Assembly: GCA_020631475.1 (NCBI GenBank)
Contig: JAHDHE010000001.1
Location: 32,453 to 96,452 of the forward strand
Source: Tenacibaculum sp.
GTDB lineage: Bacteria > Bacteroidota > Bacteroidia > Flavobacteriales > Flavobacteriaceae
Length of the DNA stretch: 64,000 nucleotides
Reading direction: 5' to 3'
Shown here: in pieces, positions 7,110 through 16,514 of the stretch
Layout of the letters: each line of letters starts with the position of its first letter
How positions within the stretch are numbered: position 1 is the stretch's first letter
Program-made: the position numbers and the translations under genes
The notes under the pieces: generated by a model
What the model saw: the letters and a program-made list of their open reading frames with translations, nothing else
Told to the model about the DNA's origin: nothing
Database searches by the model: none

Positions 7110-8438
7110 TTGAAACAAAAAGAACACCCTCATATTTTTAATTTCGTTGAAGAAATATCTAAACCTGAAACATACAAACAGTTGTATCCAGATGAAAAAG
7201 AAGGAATTGTAATTGCTCATTTGTACCAACGTGTAAAATCTGGGCGCTATAAAAACGATTCTTTTACTGCTAAAGATATTCACTCTCTATTTGAAGAGAC
7301 AATGAATGAAGAGGAGAAAAGAGTCTCTGATGTAAAAGGACGTATTAATAAACTTCAAAAATACTTTCTAAAATATAATGAAGAAACACAACTATACTCT
7401 TTTCAAGAATATGGTATAAAATTTTGTAGAATAGCAGAAGAAACACTAATAGGCTCTTTAAAACCTACAGAAATTAAAATTATATGCTCGCAATTAAAAC
7501 AACAGCTTCGAGAGTCTATTGGAGATGAAAAAAAAATAAAGGAATGGTTTACTATACATTTCAAAAATTTCCATCCTAACTTAAAACAGCAAATAGATTT
7601 CTTAGACAGACAAATTGATGAAGCCGTCGAAAAGTTAAGAAACGATACACTTTCCGAAAAACAAACACCACTAAAATTATTACAAACAGTAAGTAATGAT
7701 CTTTTTGATATTCAGAAAAAAAATGATGAGTTACGTTCTGCTTTTTCTGAAACTTATTCAATAAGTACATTATTATATGAAATAGAGACAGAACAAAAAG
7801 AATTACTAGAACACATGAAACATACTCATCGTTTCTTTAACAATGCACAAAGTAGTCTCAGAAATACTAACAAAAGGTTAGATCGAATACAACCCAAAAT
7901 AAGACAATTATTCTTTACTCTAGGACAACCAGAATATAGTGCTAAAATAGACCGATTCATACTGTTTCTACTAAAATATTCATCACTAGAAAAAAAAGGA
8001 AAAGATAAAGAAATAGTATTTCCAAAAGAAATAAACACAAAAACAACTAACTATAAACGACCTAAATATCTATTACTAGATAGAGATAGAAACCTATTCC
8101 CTACTCAAGCAAAGCCCCGAAAAAAATATATAAGAAATCCGAAAGTTGAAAAATTAAGCAAAGCCATATTGCAAAAAGCTTTTGACGATACCGAAATAAT
8201 AGAAAACTGGGTGAATTTTTTTTTTCAAGAATTACAAAAACGTAAAGTACTAAATATTTCGCAAGGTTTTTTTTCTGTATTAAAAGAAACTAATGATTTT
8301 ACAATTGCAACAAAGGTTACGTTTAGAGTAATAGAAGATGCTCATAATAATGAAAAATACAAAGTAGATATTGACAAAACAGATTTTGTGAAAAATAAAA
8401 ATACTGCATTATGGAAAACAATGATATTTCAGAAATAG
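7110..8438 (+). CDS. jetA: Wadjet subunit JetA (MukF-like kleisin)
   Basis: This 442-residue protein has an N-terminal winged-helix-like region and long charged helices (~150-265), as expected of the kleisin that bridges the SMC dimer. Individual sequence identity is weak. The call rests on its place as first gene of a jetA-jetB-jetC-jetD order with a recognisable SMC and Toprim partner. The start is TTG at 7110: an in-frame stop at 7104-7106 excludes an earlier start, and the next ATG is about 190 bp inside. It overlaps jetB by 28 bp. It acts in the cytoplasm as part of the plasmid-cleaving complex. Confidence 0.75.
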   Translation: MKQKEHPHIFNFVEEISKPETYKQLYPDEKEGIVIAHLYQRVKSGRYKNDSFTAKDIHSLFEETMNEEEKRVSDVKGRINKLQKYFLKYNEETQLYSFQEYGIKFCRIAEETLIGSLKPTEIKIICSQLKQQLRESIGDEKKIKEWFTIHFKNFHPNLKQQIDFLDRQIDEAVEKLRNDTLSEKQTPLKLLQTVSNDLFDIQKKNDELRSAFSETYSISTLLYEIETEQKELLEHMKHTHRFFNNAQSSLRNTNKRLDRIQPKIRQLFFTLGQPEYSAKIDRFILFLLKYSSLEKKGKDKEIVFPKEINTKTTNYKRPKYLLLDRDRNLFPTQAKPRKKYIRNPKVEKLSKAILQKAFDDTEIIENWVNFFFQELQKRKVLNISQGFFSVLKETNDFTIATKVTFRVIEDAHNNEKYKVDIDKTDFVKNKNTALWKTMIFQK

Positions 8439-9061
8439 AATATCTGGACTTTTTAAAAGAAGAAGACGCTATTCAATATTTTGGAAAATTAGACTATCTA
8501 TTAAAAGACGGCACACATTTTCAATGCTATGGAGATCAAATACCGTATTATAGATTTTTAAAAAAAAATAAAAAATCTATAAAAGCATTTTATCAGCGTT
8601 TTTATGGTATTATTTTAAAAGAAGAAAACAAAGAATCAGACTCCTACTTTTTCCTCGATTTCAATGATTCAAGTAGAGGTAACATACCTCAATCCTTTAG
8701 GGATATTCTTAAAAACGATTATATAATAATAGGGTTAATAATGTATAAAATTTTACATTCTGAAAAAAATCTTGAATTGACTTCTATTATAAAATTAAAA
8801 CAAACTATCAGGAATGATTATCAATCGTTTAAACCTGGTTTAATAAAGCTTATAGCTCAGTCTACAGCAGACAAAGACAATTTTAATGATGATGAAGCTA
8901 TTGATAATGCCATAGAAAGAGCATTAAAGCAATTTAGAAAGCTAGCATGGCTAGATTATAAAGGAGATACTTTTGAACTTCGTGCTTCCTTTCATAGAAT
9001 TATAACATTATACGAAGACATCATTCCAAAAATAGACACCGTAATAGAAAGCTATCAATGA
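8411..9061 (+). CDS. jetB: Wadjet subunit JetB (MukE-like)
   Basis: This 216-residue protein is made of predicted short helices and a probable winged helix near the C-terminus (KQFRKLAWLDYKGDTFELRASFHRI). Size and gene order match the MukE-like JetB subunit, which binds the kleisin. The ATG at 8411 lies within jetA, and its stop overlaps the jetC start by 4 bp (ATGA), so translation of A, B and C is coupled. Direct motif evidence is weak; assignment is mostly contextual. Confidence 0.75.
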   Translation: MENNDISEIEYLDFLKEEDAIQYFGKLDYLLKDGTHFQCYGDQIPYYRFLKKNKKSIKAFYQRFYGIILKEENKESDSYFFLDFNDSSRGNIPQSFRDILKNDYIIIGLIMYKILHSEKNLELTSIIKLKQTIRNDYQSFKPGLIKLIAQSTADKDNFNDDEAIDNAIERALKQFRKLAWLDYKGDTFELRASFHRIITLYEDIIPKIDTVIESYQ

Positions 9062-12000
9062 AAAAATATCCACGAATATATAGTTTAGGTTCTATAAATA
9101 TTATCCATCATCAAGAGTTTGATTATGAATTCCATCCATTTAGAACCGATTTCACAGGCGAAAGTGGTGTGGGAAAAAGTATTATAACAGATTTAATTCA
9201 GTTAATTCTTATAGGTTCTACACATTACAAATCATCTACAAAAGGACAAGATGAAAGACCTTATAATAGCCTTGTAATAGAAACTCCTAGTAAAGGAGAT
9301 TATGGATATGCATATCTAAATATAGAAATAGCTAAAGAAGAATATCTTTTAATAGGTTCTTACATAGAACGCCGCTCTAAAAAAACACAAGCCTTTATTG
9401 TACAAAAGAGTTTAGACTTTGAAAAAGACAAACTGGTTCCATTTAACAAACCATTTACAGTAGAAGACTTTGAGAAAGAAGATAAATGGATGACTTTACA
9501 AGAATTTCATAATCATATTAACACCAACAATCACTTAGGGTGTAAAATATATAATCTCTTTAAAGATTATCATCAAGTATTATTCGTAAACAAATTATTA
9601 CCTATAGATGTTTTTTCAAGTAATAGTGATCTTGAAGATTACGCAAAAATATTACAAGCTTTTGCACGCAGAGGGATTGATATAAAAACCGACATGAACC
9701 TACAAGAGTTCTTACATGGAAAATCTATGAAGTCTAAATTTTACAATCAATTTCAAGAAGCTGTAAAAAAAATGGAAGATTCTATTAAGAGCCATAGAGA
9801 AAATCATCAAGAAGTCTTAGAAATTAAAAAGAAAAATAAGCTAATAAAAAAGCTAAACGATTTAAAAATAACTAAAGACAATGCATTTGTAAAATACAAT
9901 CAAGCTAGATTTTGTTTTAATAATTATAAACTATCACAGATAGATAATGTAATAAATCAAGCTGTAAAAACTTACTTTACAGCAATATCAAATATAAAAG
10001 CCTTAAGAACCTTAAAAAATGATACAATAGATAAATGTTATACTAGCCTTCAAAATTTAAATAAAGAAGAAAGTGACTTAAAAAAAGAAAACGAGAACTT
10101 AGAAATTACCGTAGCCTTTTTTAAAATAGTAGATGAAGCCATAAGATTAATGTCTTTAAAAACATCAGATGCAGTAAAAATAGCTTACCATGCATTTAAA
10201 AAGAATGAAATAGATATAAATAGATATGATCAATTACAAAAAGAATTACAATTACAAGGCTTAGAAAAACATTTTAACACACTTGACCATACTAAAACAT
10301 TTAAAGAAATTGTTAATTTACTACAAGAACGAATTTCACAAAATAAAGCTGAAGTAAATAAATACAAAGAGCTCATAAATTTTAACGATTACAAAAACCC
10401 AAAATCAATGGCATATTGGGTAATTAATCAAGCTAGAGGTTTAAATCTACAAGAAGAAAGTATTATTAGACATTTTTTTGATATTGATACAATTAAACCT
10501 AAAAAAATAAATGAAAACAGCAGATACCTGCCAAATCCTAATGAAATTTTAGAAGCTCTAAAAAATTGCAAAAAAGAACCTGAAAATAATGGGTTTTGGA
10601 TAGTACTTTCAGGACTTCACATTTTTGTTAAAGAAACTAAAACCCCTATTTTCAAAACGATTAACATTGAAGAATTAAAGAAAATATTCAAATCGGATAA
10701 TCAAAACTTAAAAATACAACTAGAAGAAAAAGAAACAATATTAAAAATAAACAAAAAATTATATGAATTTGTTTTAGAACATTTGACTGAGCCAGATACA
10801 GATTTAAAAATATGGTTAAATAGAAATAATTTACAGAAACAAGCCAAGCAACAAAAAGAAGTTTTTAGACGCTTTGAGAATCATAATTTTGATGATGAAA
10901 TAATAAAATACTCAGAGAAAGATCGTATAACAGCCAAGTTTGATAAAACGAAAAAAAGATTAGCTAAAATAAGTGTAGAAATAAGAAAATTTGATAGTCT
11001 ACAGACGGAACTCAATAAAATTGAAATACATTCTCTACCTGATAATAATCCTCAACTAATAAATCTTGCTAAAAGATATAAAATTGAAACCAACCCAGTT
11101 TCAAAAATCACAATAAAAGAAGACTCTTTTTTACTTGACTTTATTACTCAACATACTAAAACTATTGAGCATTTAAATATTGAAGAGGGGATAAAAGAAA
11201 AAATTAAAGAAAAAAAAGAATTAGAGACTGAACTTGAAACCCTTAAGCTTAAGTATACATATATAAATAATTTAGACAACTTTATAGAAGAGTCAGAATA
11301 CAATGAAAAATTTAAAACCTATAAAGATGCTGATGAAAGTTATTGGGATGATATTAGAGCTATATTAATTGCTTATGAATTAACAAATAAGCAGGAACAA
11401 TTAAAAGGAGAACAATCATTCATAGAGTTAGCAAAAATGCTATTCCCTTCAGAAATCTTTAAGAATGTTGCATTTAATGAAACTACTATATTAGACGAAA
11501 TTGAAAAATATCTAGAAAAGATAATAGAGGCAAATGCAAAAATAAATCAGAATAAACTTATTGCCATTAAAGACATTCTTGACGAATTAAGAACAGAAAT
11601 TAGTAAGGAAATTGAGATAAATAAAGAAATTAGGAAATTCTTTAAAGAAGATTATGCAGAAATTACAGGGGATAACAACGCTTTTTTAGACATAAAACTT
11701 AGTAATACTATCTCGCTTAATTGGATAACTGAGTACTTACAAAAACTTTCTAAAGTAGATTTCGGGCTGTTTGATTATCAGGAAAGTTTGAACTCAAAAA
11801 ATGAGAAGTTACCTTCTTTAAAAGACAAGTTATTATATGCGTACAAACAATTTAGTAAAACTCCTGAACCTGACATTTCTGTTAGAAAATTACTAAACCC
11901 TTATTCTTATTACACTTTAGATTATAAAATGATAACAAAAAGCGGGAAGCTAAATTCTGGTAGTACAGGGCAAACTTACACATCAATAGCTTTACTATGT

Positions 12001-12264
12001 ATCGCTAAATTATCTCTAAAAAATGGAAATACTAATAAAGTAAAACCTATTCCAGGATTGCGTTTTATGAGTATAGATGAAGCTGAAGGAATAGGTTCTA
12101 ACTTCGATACGTTGAGTGAAATTGCAAAACGTTTTGATTATCAAATCATTTCTTTATCCATTAGCCCTAATAAACTTAAAAAAGAAAACCAATACACTTA
12201 TAGACTTACAAAAATTAAGGGAGAGGAAAGAGCAAACCATCATCCATCGGTAATATTTAGCTAA
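9058..12264 (+). CDS. jetC: Wadjet SMC-like ATPase JetC (MukB-like)
   Basis: This is a 1068-residue SMC-type protein. Walker A is GESGVGKS at 34-41, followed by a head domain. Long coiled-coil arms of Lys/Glu-rich heptads span roughly 210-900. A signature-like NSGSTGQT lies at ~966 and Walker B MSIDEA has D1007-E1008. In Wadjet this motor extrudes DNA loops and recognises small circular plasmids, which JetD then cuts. The gap to jetD is 3 bp. Both ATPase motifs are intact, so activity is expected. Confidence 0.9.
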   Translation: MKKYPRIYSLGSINIIHHQEFDYEFHPFRTDFTGESGVGKSIITDLIQLILIGSTHYKSSTKGQDERPYNSLVIETPSKGDYGYAYLNIEIAKEEYLLIGSYIERRSKKTQAFIVQKSLDFEKDKLVPFNKPFTVEDFEKEDKWMTLQEFHNHINTNNHLGCKIYNLFKDYHQVLFVNKLLPIDVFSSNSDLEDYAKILQAFARRGIDIKTDMNLQEFLHGKSMKSKFYNQFQEAVKKMEDSIKSHRENHQEVLEIKKKNKLIKKLNDLKITKDNAFVKYNQARFCFNNYKLSQIDNVINQAVKTYFTAISNIKALRTLKNDTIDKCYTSLQNLNKEESDLKKENENLEITVAFFKIVDEAIRLMSLKTSDAVKIAYHAFKKNEIDINRYDQLQKELQLQGLEKHFNTLDHTKTFKEIVNLLQERISQNKAEVNKYKELINFNDYKNPKSMAYWVINQARGLNLQEESIIRHFFDIDTIKPKKINENSRYLPNPNEILEALKNCKKEPENNGFWIVLSGLHIFVKETKTPIFKTINIEELKKIFKSDNQNLKIQLEEKETILKINKKLYEFVLEHLTEPDTDLKIWLNRNNLQKQAKQQKEVFRRFENHNFDDEIIKYSEKDRITAKFDKTKKRLAKISVEIRKFDSLQTELNKIEIHSLPDNNPQLINLAKRYKIETNPVSKITIKEDSFLLDFITQHTKTIEHLNIEEGIKEKIKEKKELETELETLKLKYTYINNLDNFIEESEYNEKFKTYKDADESYWDDIRAILIAYELTNKQEQLKGEQSFIELAKMLFPSEIFKNVAFNETTILDEIEKYLEKIIEANAKINQNKLIAIKDILDELRTEISKEIEINKEIRKFFKEDYAEITGDNNAFLDIKLSNTISLNWITEYLQKLSKVDFGLFDYQESLNSKNEKLPSLKDKLLYAYKQFSKTPEPDISVRKLLNPYSYYTLDYKMITKSGKLNSGSTGQTYTSIALLCIAKLSLKNGNTNKVKPIPGLRFMSIDEAEGIGSNFDTLSEIAKRFDYQIISLSISPNKLKKENQYTYRLTKIKGEERANHHPSVIFS

Positions 12265-12267
12265 ACT

Positions 12268-13215
12268 ATGAGAGAAGAATTAACTTGGCGAGTACTGGAG
12301 GGACTTTATCGATTGTATAAAGGTAAAAGCACTCGTTTAAAATTAATGAATAACATCTATGTAAAAAGAGTTTTATATGATATAAAAAGAGTTATTGATT
12401 ATAAAGAAGGAAACATGAATGTTATTATAAAACACAAAGACTATGATAAGTTTTTCGAAGATAACCTGTTAGATCAATACCTATACTACGCAAACTTTTT
12501 TAAAGAAGTAGACATAGAAATATCAGCACAACGAAACTATTCAGAATATGTGTTGAAATCCCTAATGCTTATACATAAGAATAAAGAAAATTTAAAGGGC
12601 ACTTTATCAACACCACATATATTTTCCAGTAATTTTTTTGAAGAAAAAGATTCTAAATTTCTAGACGATAATAAAAGATTACGTGATGATATTTTAAAAA
12701 TTCTTGGAGCTAAGGAATTTCCAATGCAATCACCAAAATCTCAGCAATGGAAACTAGTTGTAGATTGTAAAGACCCTAAGTATATATTACTCTGTGAAAA
12801 TATAGATTTTTTAAAAGACCCTTGGCTTTTTAGAGAAAATAATATAGAGCTATGGCATTTAGGTGGTAATAATACTAAAAAACTAGAAGAAGTTCCATCA
12901 AAAAAAATAATACACCCAGTATTTTACGTCTGTGACTGGGATTATCATGGATTAAACATATACATCCGTATAAAAGAAATACTAGCTAAAAAAGATAAAG
13001 AAATCACACTTTTAATCCCTAAAAACCCAACACTAAAACCAATAAAATCAGGAAAACATTATAGTGAGTGGAGAGAAGAAGAATTTACAAACTTAAAACG
13101 AGATGCTTTTACTAAAGAAGCGCAAAATTTAATAGAAGAATTAGTTTCAAAAAATAAATGGATAGAGGAGCAAACTATTAAACCTATTGATTTGGTATTA
13201 AATAAATTCAATTAA
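12268..13215 (+). CDS. jetD: Wadjet Toprim nuclease JetD
   Basis: This 315-residue protein has a C-terminal Toprim-like domain. E177 lies in LLCENIDFL and D223/D225 in VCDWDYHGL, matching the acidic pattern of the DUF2220-type JetD nuclease related to topoisomerase VI A. The N-terminal half would be the DNA-binding arm; it looks somewhat short for the family. JetD cleaves plasmid DNA once the JetABC motor stalls. The 11-bp gap to the following ATPase gene suggests the operon continues without a break. Confidence 0.85.
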   Translation: MREELTWRVLEGLYRLYKGKSTRLKLMNNIYVKRVLYDIKRVIDYKEGNMNVIIKHKDYDKFFEDNLLDQYLYYANFFKEVDIEISAQRNYSEYVLKSLMLIHKNKENLKGTLSTPHIFSSNFFEEKDSKFLDDNKRLRDDILKILGAKEFPMQSPKSQQWKLVVDCKDPKYILLCENIDFLKDPWLFRENNIELWHLGGNNTKKLEEVPSKKIIHPVFYVCDWDYHGLNIYIRIKEILAKKDKEITLLIPKNPTLKPIKSGKHYSEWREEEFTNLKRDAFTKEAQNLIEELVSKNKWIEEQTIKPIDLVLNKFN

Positions 13216-13226
13216 AAAACAAAAAC

Positions 13227-15473
13227 ATGAGAGGATTTAGATTATTAGCTATAAGACCTTTAATAGATTGTGATGAAGTATATTTAAAAGGACTAGACCC
13301 TAACGGGATATTTTCATTTTACTCTAACTATAATTATTTAAATAAGAAAGGTGAATCAGTCAAAAATAATGAAGCTGTAGAAAAAATAATTATAGAAAAA
13401 GATGATTCTTTTAATATATACCGAGAAGAGATTAATAAAACTTCAATTAACATTTCAGCTTTAGTTGGTAGAAATGGTTCTGGAAAAAGTACACTACTAG
13501 AATTATTTTATGTGACTTGTTTTGCCATTGCTTTAGAAAAAGGAATTATCCCTGATAATACATACTATCATAAAAAATACTTGGAAGGAAAGGAAGCTTA
13601 TTTACAAGAAATCATAGATAATATCCAAAGAGTACAAATGTGGTTGAGAGCTGAAATAATATATGCTATTGATTCAGATTTTTTCTCTGTCTCTTATTTT
13701 GAAGGAAATTTAATTCACAAACATATTCAAGGAAATAATAGTTACCCAAATTTTAAAAACAAAATATATAAAAACAACTCAGCTCCTGTTAATAAATATG
13801 TTTTCAATGAGGCTTTTTTTTATAGTATAGTCACAAATTATTCTCTTTATGGACTTAACTCAATAAACCAAGGACATTGGCTCCAAAGTCTCTTTCATAA
13901 AAATGATGGTTATCAAACTCCCTTAGTAATAACTCCAATGCGGACAAAAGGGATTATAGATATTAATGATGAGTTTCATTTTGCTCAGACAAGACTACTT
14001 TCTAACCTTGTAGATGAAAATTTTAAAACTAAAAACATTGTCAATAACAAAAAAGCTGAGTCTATTGTTTTCGAATTAGATACGGAAAGATTTACCAGTA
14101 TAAACAACGTAGACATCGATCTAGTACACCAGAAGTATATTAAAGAATATAAGCTTTCAAATGGACTCCAATACACTGATGAAAAATTTTTCATAGATAT
14201 CTATAATGCTTTAAATCGAGAAAAAAAACTAAGAATTAAAGAAATTGATATAAAAGCTGTTCCCCATTTTAACTCTCTTATAAAATATATACTAAGAAAA
14301 TTAATTCGGATTTCACTTAACTATAAAGAGTATAATGAGTTTTATTTTCTTCCTAAAGATGGAAAACCTATACCTAGCTTACGAGAGTTTCGAAAGCTTT
14401 TATTGAAATTACAAAATGATAACAGCCATATCGTTTTAAAATTACGACAGATTTTGAATGCTATTAGATTCAATATATTTAAAAACTCAAAGACAGCACG
14501 CTGGAAACCTGATGATTCAATAAAGAATAATAAAAAGTTTACTTATTCATTAAAAACGGAAGAATTTGTTTCTAGAATTAAAGCTATAAAAAAAGAATTC
14601 TCCTCAATAGAATTAATTGAAATTATACCAGCCGCAGCTTATTTACCATATTTAAAAGTAGAAAAAAACAAGAAAGGAGAAGGTCATATTTTTGAATCTT
14701 TAAGTTCAGGAGAACAACAATTTGCACACTCATTACATTCTATTTATTACCACCTTTTAAATGTAAATTCTGTTTTTAAAAGTGATACGAAAAAGATAAA
14801 ATATAGTTATGTAAATATTATTTTAGATGAAATAGAATTATACTATCACCCTGATTTTCAAAAAAAATATATAAGAGAGTTATTAAACGGTCTCAAAAAT
14901 TTAAAACTAGATTACATCAAGGGAATTAATCTAATTTTCAGCACTCATTCACCATTCATTCTTTCAGATATTCCTGCAAATAACATTTTGAGACTCCAAG
15001 AAGGTCAGGTTTATAAAGAAGATATTGTTAAATCGTTTGGCGCAAATATTCACGATATTCTTGCTGATGATTTTTTTCTAAGTAATGGTTTTATAGGGGA
15101 TTTTGCTAAAGAGAAAATTGATAAAGTCATCGGTTGGCTAAACTATAAAATTCTAAAAAACCAAATAAAATCTTTAAAAGATGAAATAGTTTTTTTAAAA
15201 AAAGAAGAAAAAAAAATTAGTGAGTTAAAATATAAAATATTAGAAGGTAAAGAAAAAGAGCTTGAAACTTATAATGAAATTTCAGACATATCCAAAGATT
15301 ATTGCAAATCACTCATTGAAATTATTGATGAACCTCTTTTAAATAATACATTAAATGACATGTATCATATAGCTTATCCAAAAACTGAAAATGAAAAATT
15401 AGAAGAAGTTAAGGCTTTTGCTCGAAAATTAGGTGTAGCTGATAAATTAAACGATATAAATAAACAACTATGA
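13227..15473 (+). CDS. Septu-like ABC/AAA ATPase (PtuA-like)
   Basis: This 748-residue ATPase has Walker A GRNGSGKS at 81-88, an ABC-type signature LSSGEQ around 492-497, Walker B IILDEIE with D534-E535, and a switch His in STHSPF at 574. About 400 residues separate Walker A from the signature, mostly helical insert. A coiled-coil segment follows at ~645-685. Together with the overlapping HNH gene this matches the ATPase + HNH layout of Septu (PtuA/PtuB), which cuts nucleic acid during phage infection. The length and N-terminal RLLAIRPL segment suggest a divergent subtype. It starts 11 bp after jetD. Confidence 0.75.
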   Translation: MRGFRLLAIRPLIDCDEVYLKGLDPNGIFSFYSNYNYLNKKGESVKNNEAVEKIIIEKDDSFNIYREEINKTSINISALVGRNGSGKSTLLELFYVTCFAIALEKGIIPDNTYYHKKYLEGKEAYLQEIIDNIQRVQMWLRAEIIYAIDSDFFSVSYFEGNLIHKHIQGNNSYPNFKNKIYKNNSAPVNKYVFNEAFFYSIVTNYSLYGLNSINQGHWLQSLFHKNDGYQTPLVITPMRTKGIIDINDEFHFAQTRLLSNLVDENFKTKNIVNNKKAESIVFELDTERFTSINNVDIDLVHQKYIKEYKLSNGLQYTDEKFFIDIYNALNREKKLRIKEIDIKAVPHFNSLIKYILRKLIRISLNYKEYNEFYFLPKDGKPIPSLREFRKLLLKLQNDNSHIVLKLRQILNAIRFNIFKNSKTARWKPDDSIKNNKKFTYSLKTEEFVSRIKAIKKEFSSIELIEIIPAAAYLPYLKVEKNKKGEGHIFESLSSGEQQFAHSLHSIYYHLLNVNSVFKSDTKKIKYSYVNIILDEIELYYHPDFQKKYIRELLNGLKNLKLDYIKGINLIFSTHSPFILSDIPANNILRLQEGQVYKEDIVKSFGANIHDILADDFFLSNGFIGDFAKEKIDKVIGWLNYKILKNQIKSLKDEIVFLKKEEKKISELKYKILEGKEKELETYNEISDISKDYCKSLIEIIDEPLLNNTLNDMYHIAYPKTENEKLEEVKAFARKLGVADKLNDINKQL

Positions 15474-16459
15474 TATACTTAGGAGAACAAAAAGAAGCTT
15501 TAAGTGTATATAGTAATGAAGCTATCTGTTGGCTTGGTATAAAAATAAAAGGTCGAAAAACAAAATCTAAACCATCAGGATATAGATGTGTAGATTCGGA
15601 ATGTATCTTATGTAATAGTAAAGCCACAATAAGAAAGAATATAAATCAGGATTACAGAGATTTATTTAACAATGATTTAATAAAAGAGCTTATAATATCA
15701 AAACCAAAACGTCTAAATGAAATTAACAATCAATTAAAACAAAAATATAATGACTTAGGATATACAGAAGAACAGTTTAATATTGAAACTAAAAATATAT
15801 TTATTAATTCAGGTTACACTAATTGGTTTTTATCTAAAAAAATGAATTACAGATTAGCCAAATTACTAAACAAACACACTTGTACATATTGCAATAGAGA
15901 ATATATTTTCGTTTACAAAAAGAATAAAGGAAAAGGATTAGTTCCTCAATTTGATCATTGGTTTCCAAAAACACACCATCCTTTGCTATCATTATCTTTT
16001 TACAATCTAATACCATCTTGTGCCACATGTAATACAATAAAAGCTGAAGAAGAATTTAGTTTAGACCATCATTTACATCCATATATAAATAAAGACATTT
16101 CTAATTCTTATAAATTTGATTACATCTATAATGAGGCTCACATTCCTGAAGTATTTTTAAGAGATAATTCTTTATCAGGAAATAACACTTTTGAAGCATT
16201 AAATCTTCCATTTATTTACAAAGGACATTCAGATAAAGAACTAAAAGATTTATACGATTTACGATTTAAATATTCAGAAAACTATTTAAAGAATCTTATT
16301 AAAAATACATTTGATAGTTATTTGCCTATAAGCGATGAGGAAAAATATCGATTAATTTTTGGAATTGAATTAAATTCAAAAGATTATCACAAGCGTGTTA
16401 TGAGTAAATTTAAAAATGACATTATTGAGAAACTCCTAAGTATTTCTAATGATAATTAA
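15470..16459 (+). CDS. HNH nuclease, Septu-like partner (PtuB-like)
   Basis: This 329-residue protein has a central HNH domain. CxxC at C138/C141 is followed by FDHWFPK with D162-H163, then PSCATCN with C184, C187 and N188. The two CxxC pairs would bind zinc, and D-H plus N form the nuclease centre. The start ATG overlaps the stop of the ATPase gene by 4 bp, so the two are translationally coupled. The expected role is the effector nuclease controlled by the upstream ATPase. A 55-bp gap follows, the widest inside the defence cluster. Confidence 0.8.
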   Translation: MIYLGEQKEALSVYSNEAICWLGIKIKGRKTKSKPSGYRCVDSECILCNSKATIRKNINQDYRDLFNNDLIKELIISKPKRLNEINNQLKQKYNDLGYTEEQFNIETKNIFINSGYTNWFLSKKMNYRLAKLLNKHTCTYCNREYIFVYKKNKGKGLVPQFDHWFPKTHHPLLSLSFYNLIPSCATCNTIKAEEEFSLDHHLHPYINKDISNSYKFDYIYNEAHIPEVFLRDNSLSGNNTFEALNLPFIYKGHSDKELKDLYDLRFKYSENYLKNLIKNTFDSYLPISDEEKYRLIFGIELNSKDYHKRVMSKFKNDIIEKLLSISNDN

Positions 16460-16514
16460 ATACTGGTTCGAATATTAAATAAAAAACAAAATATAAACTA
16501 AATGATTCAATTCT

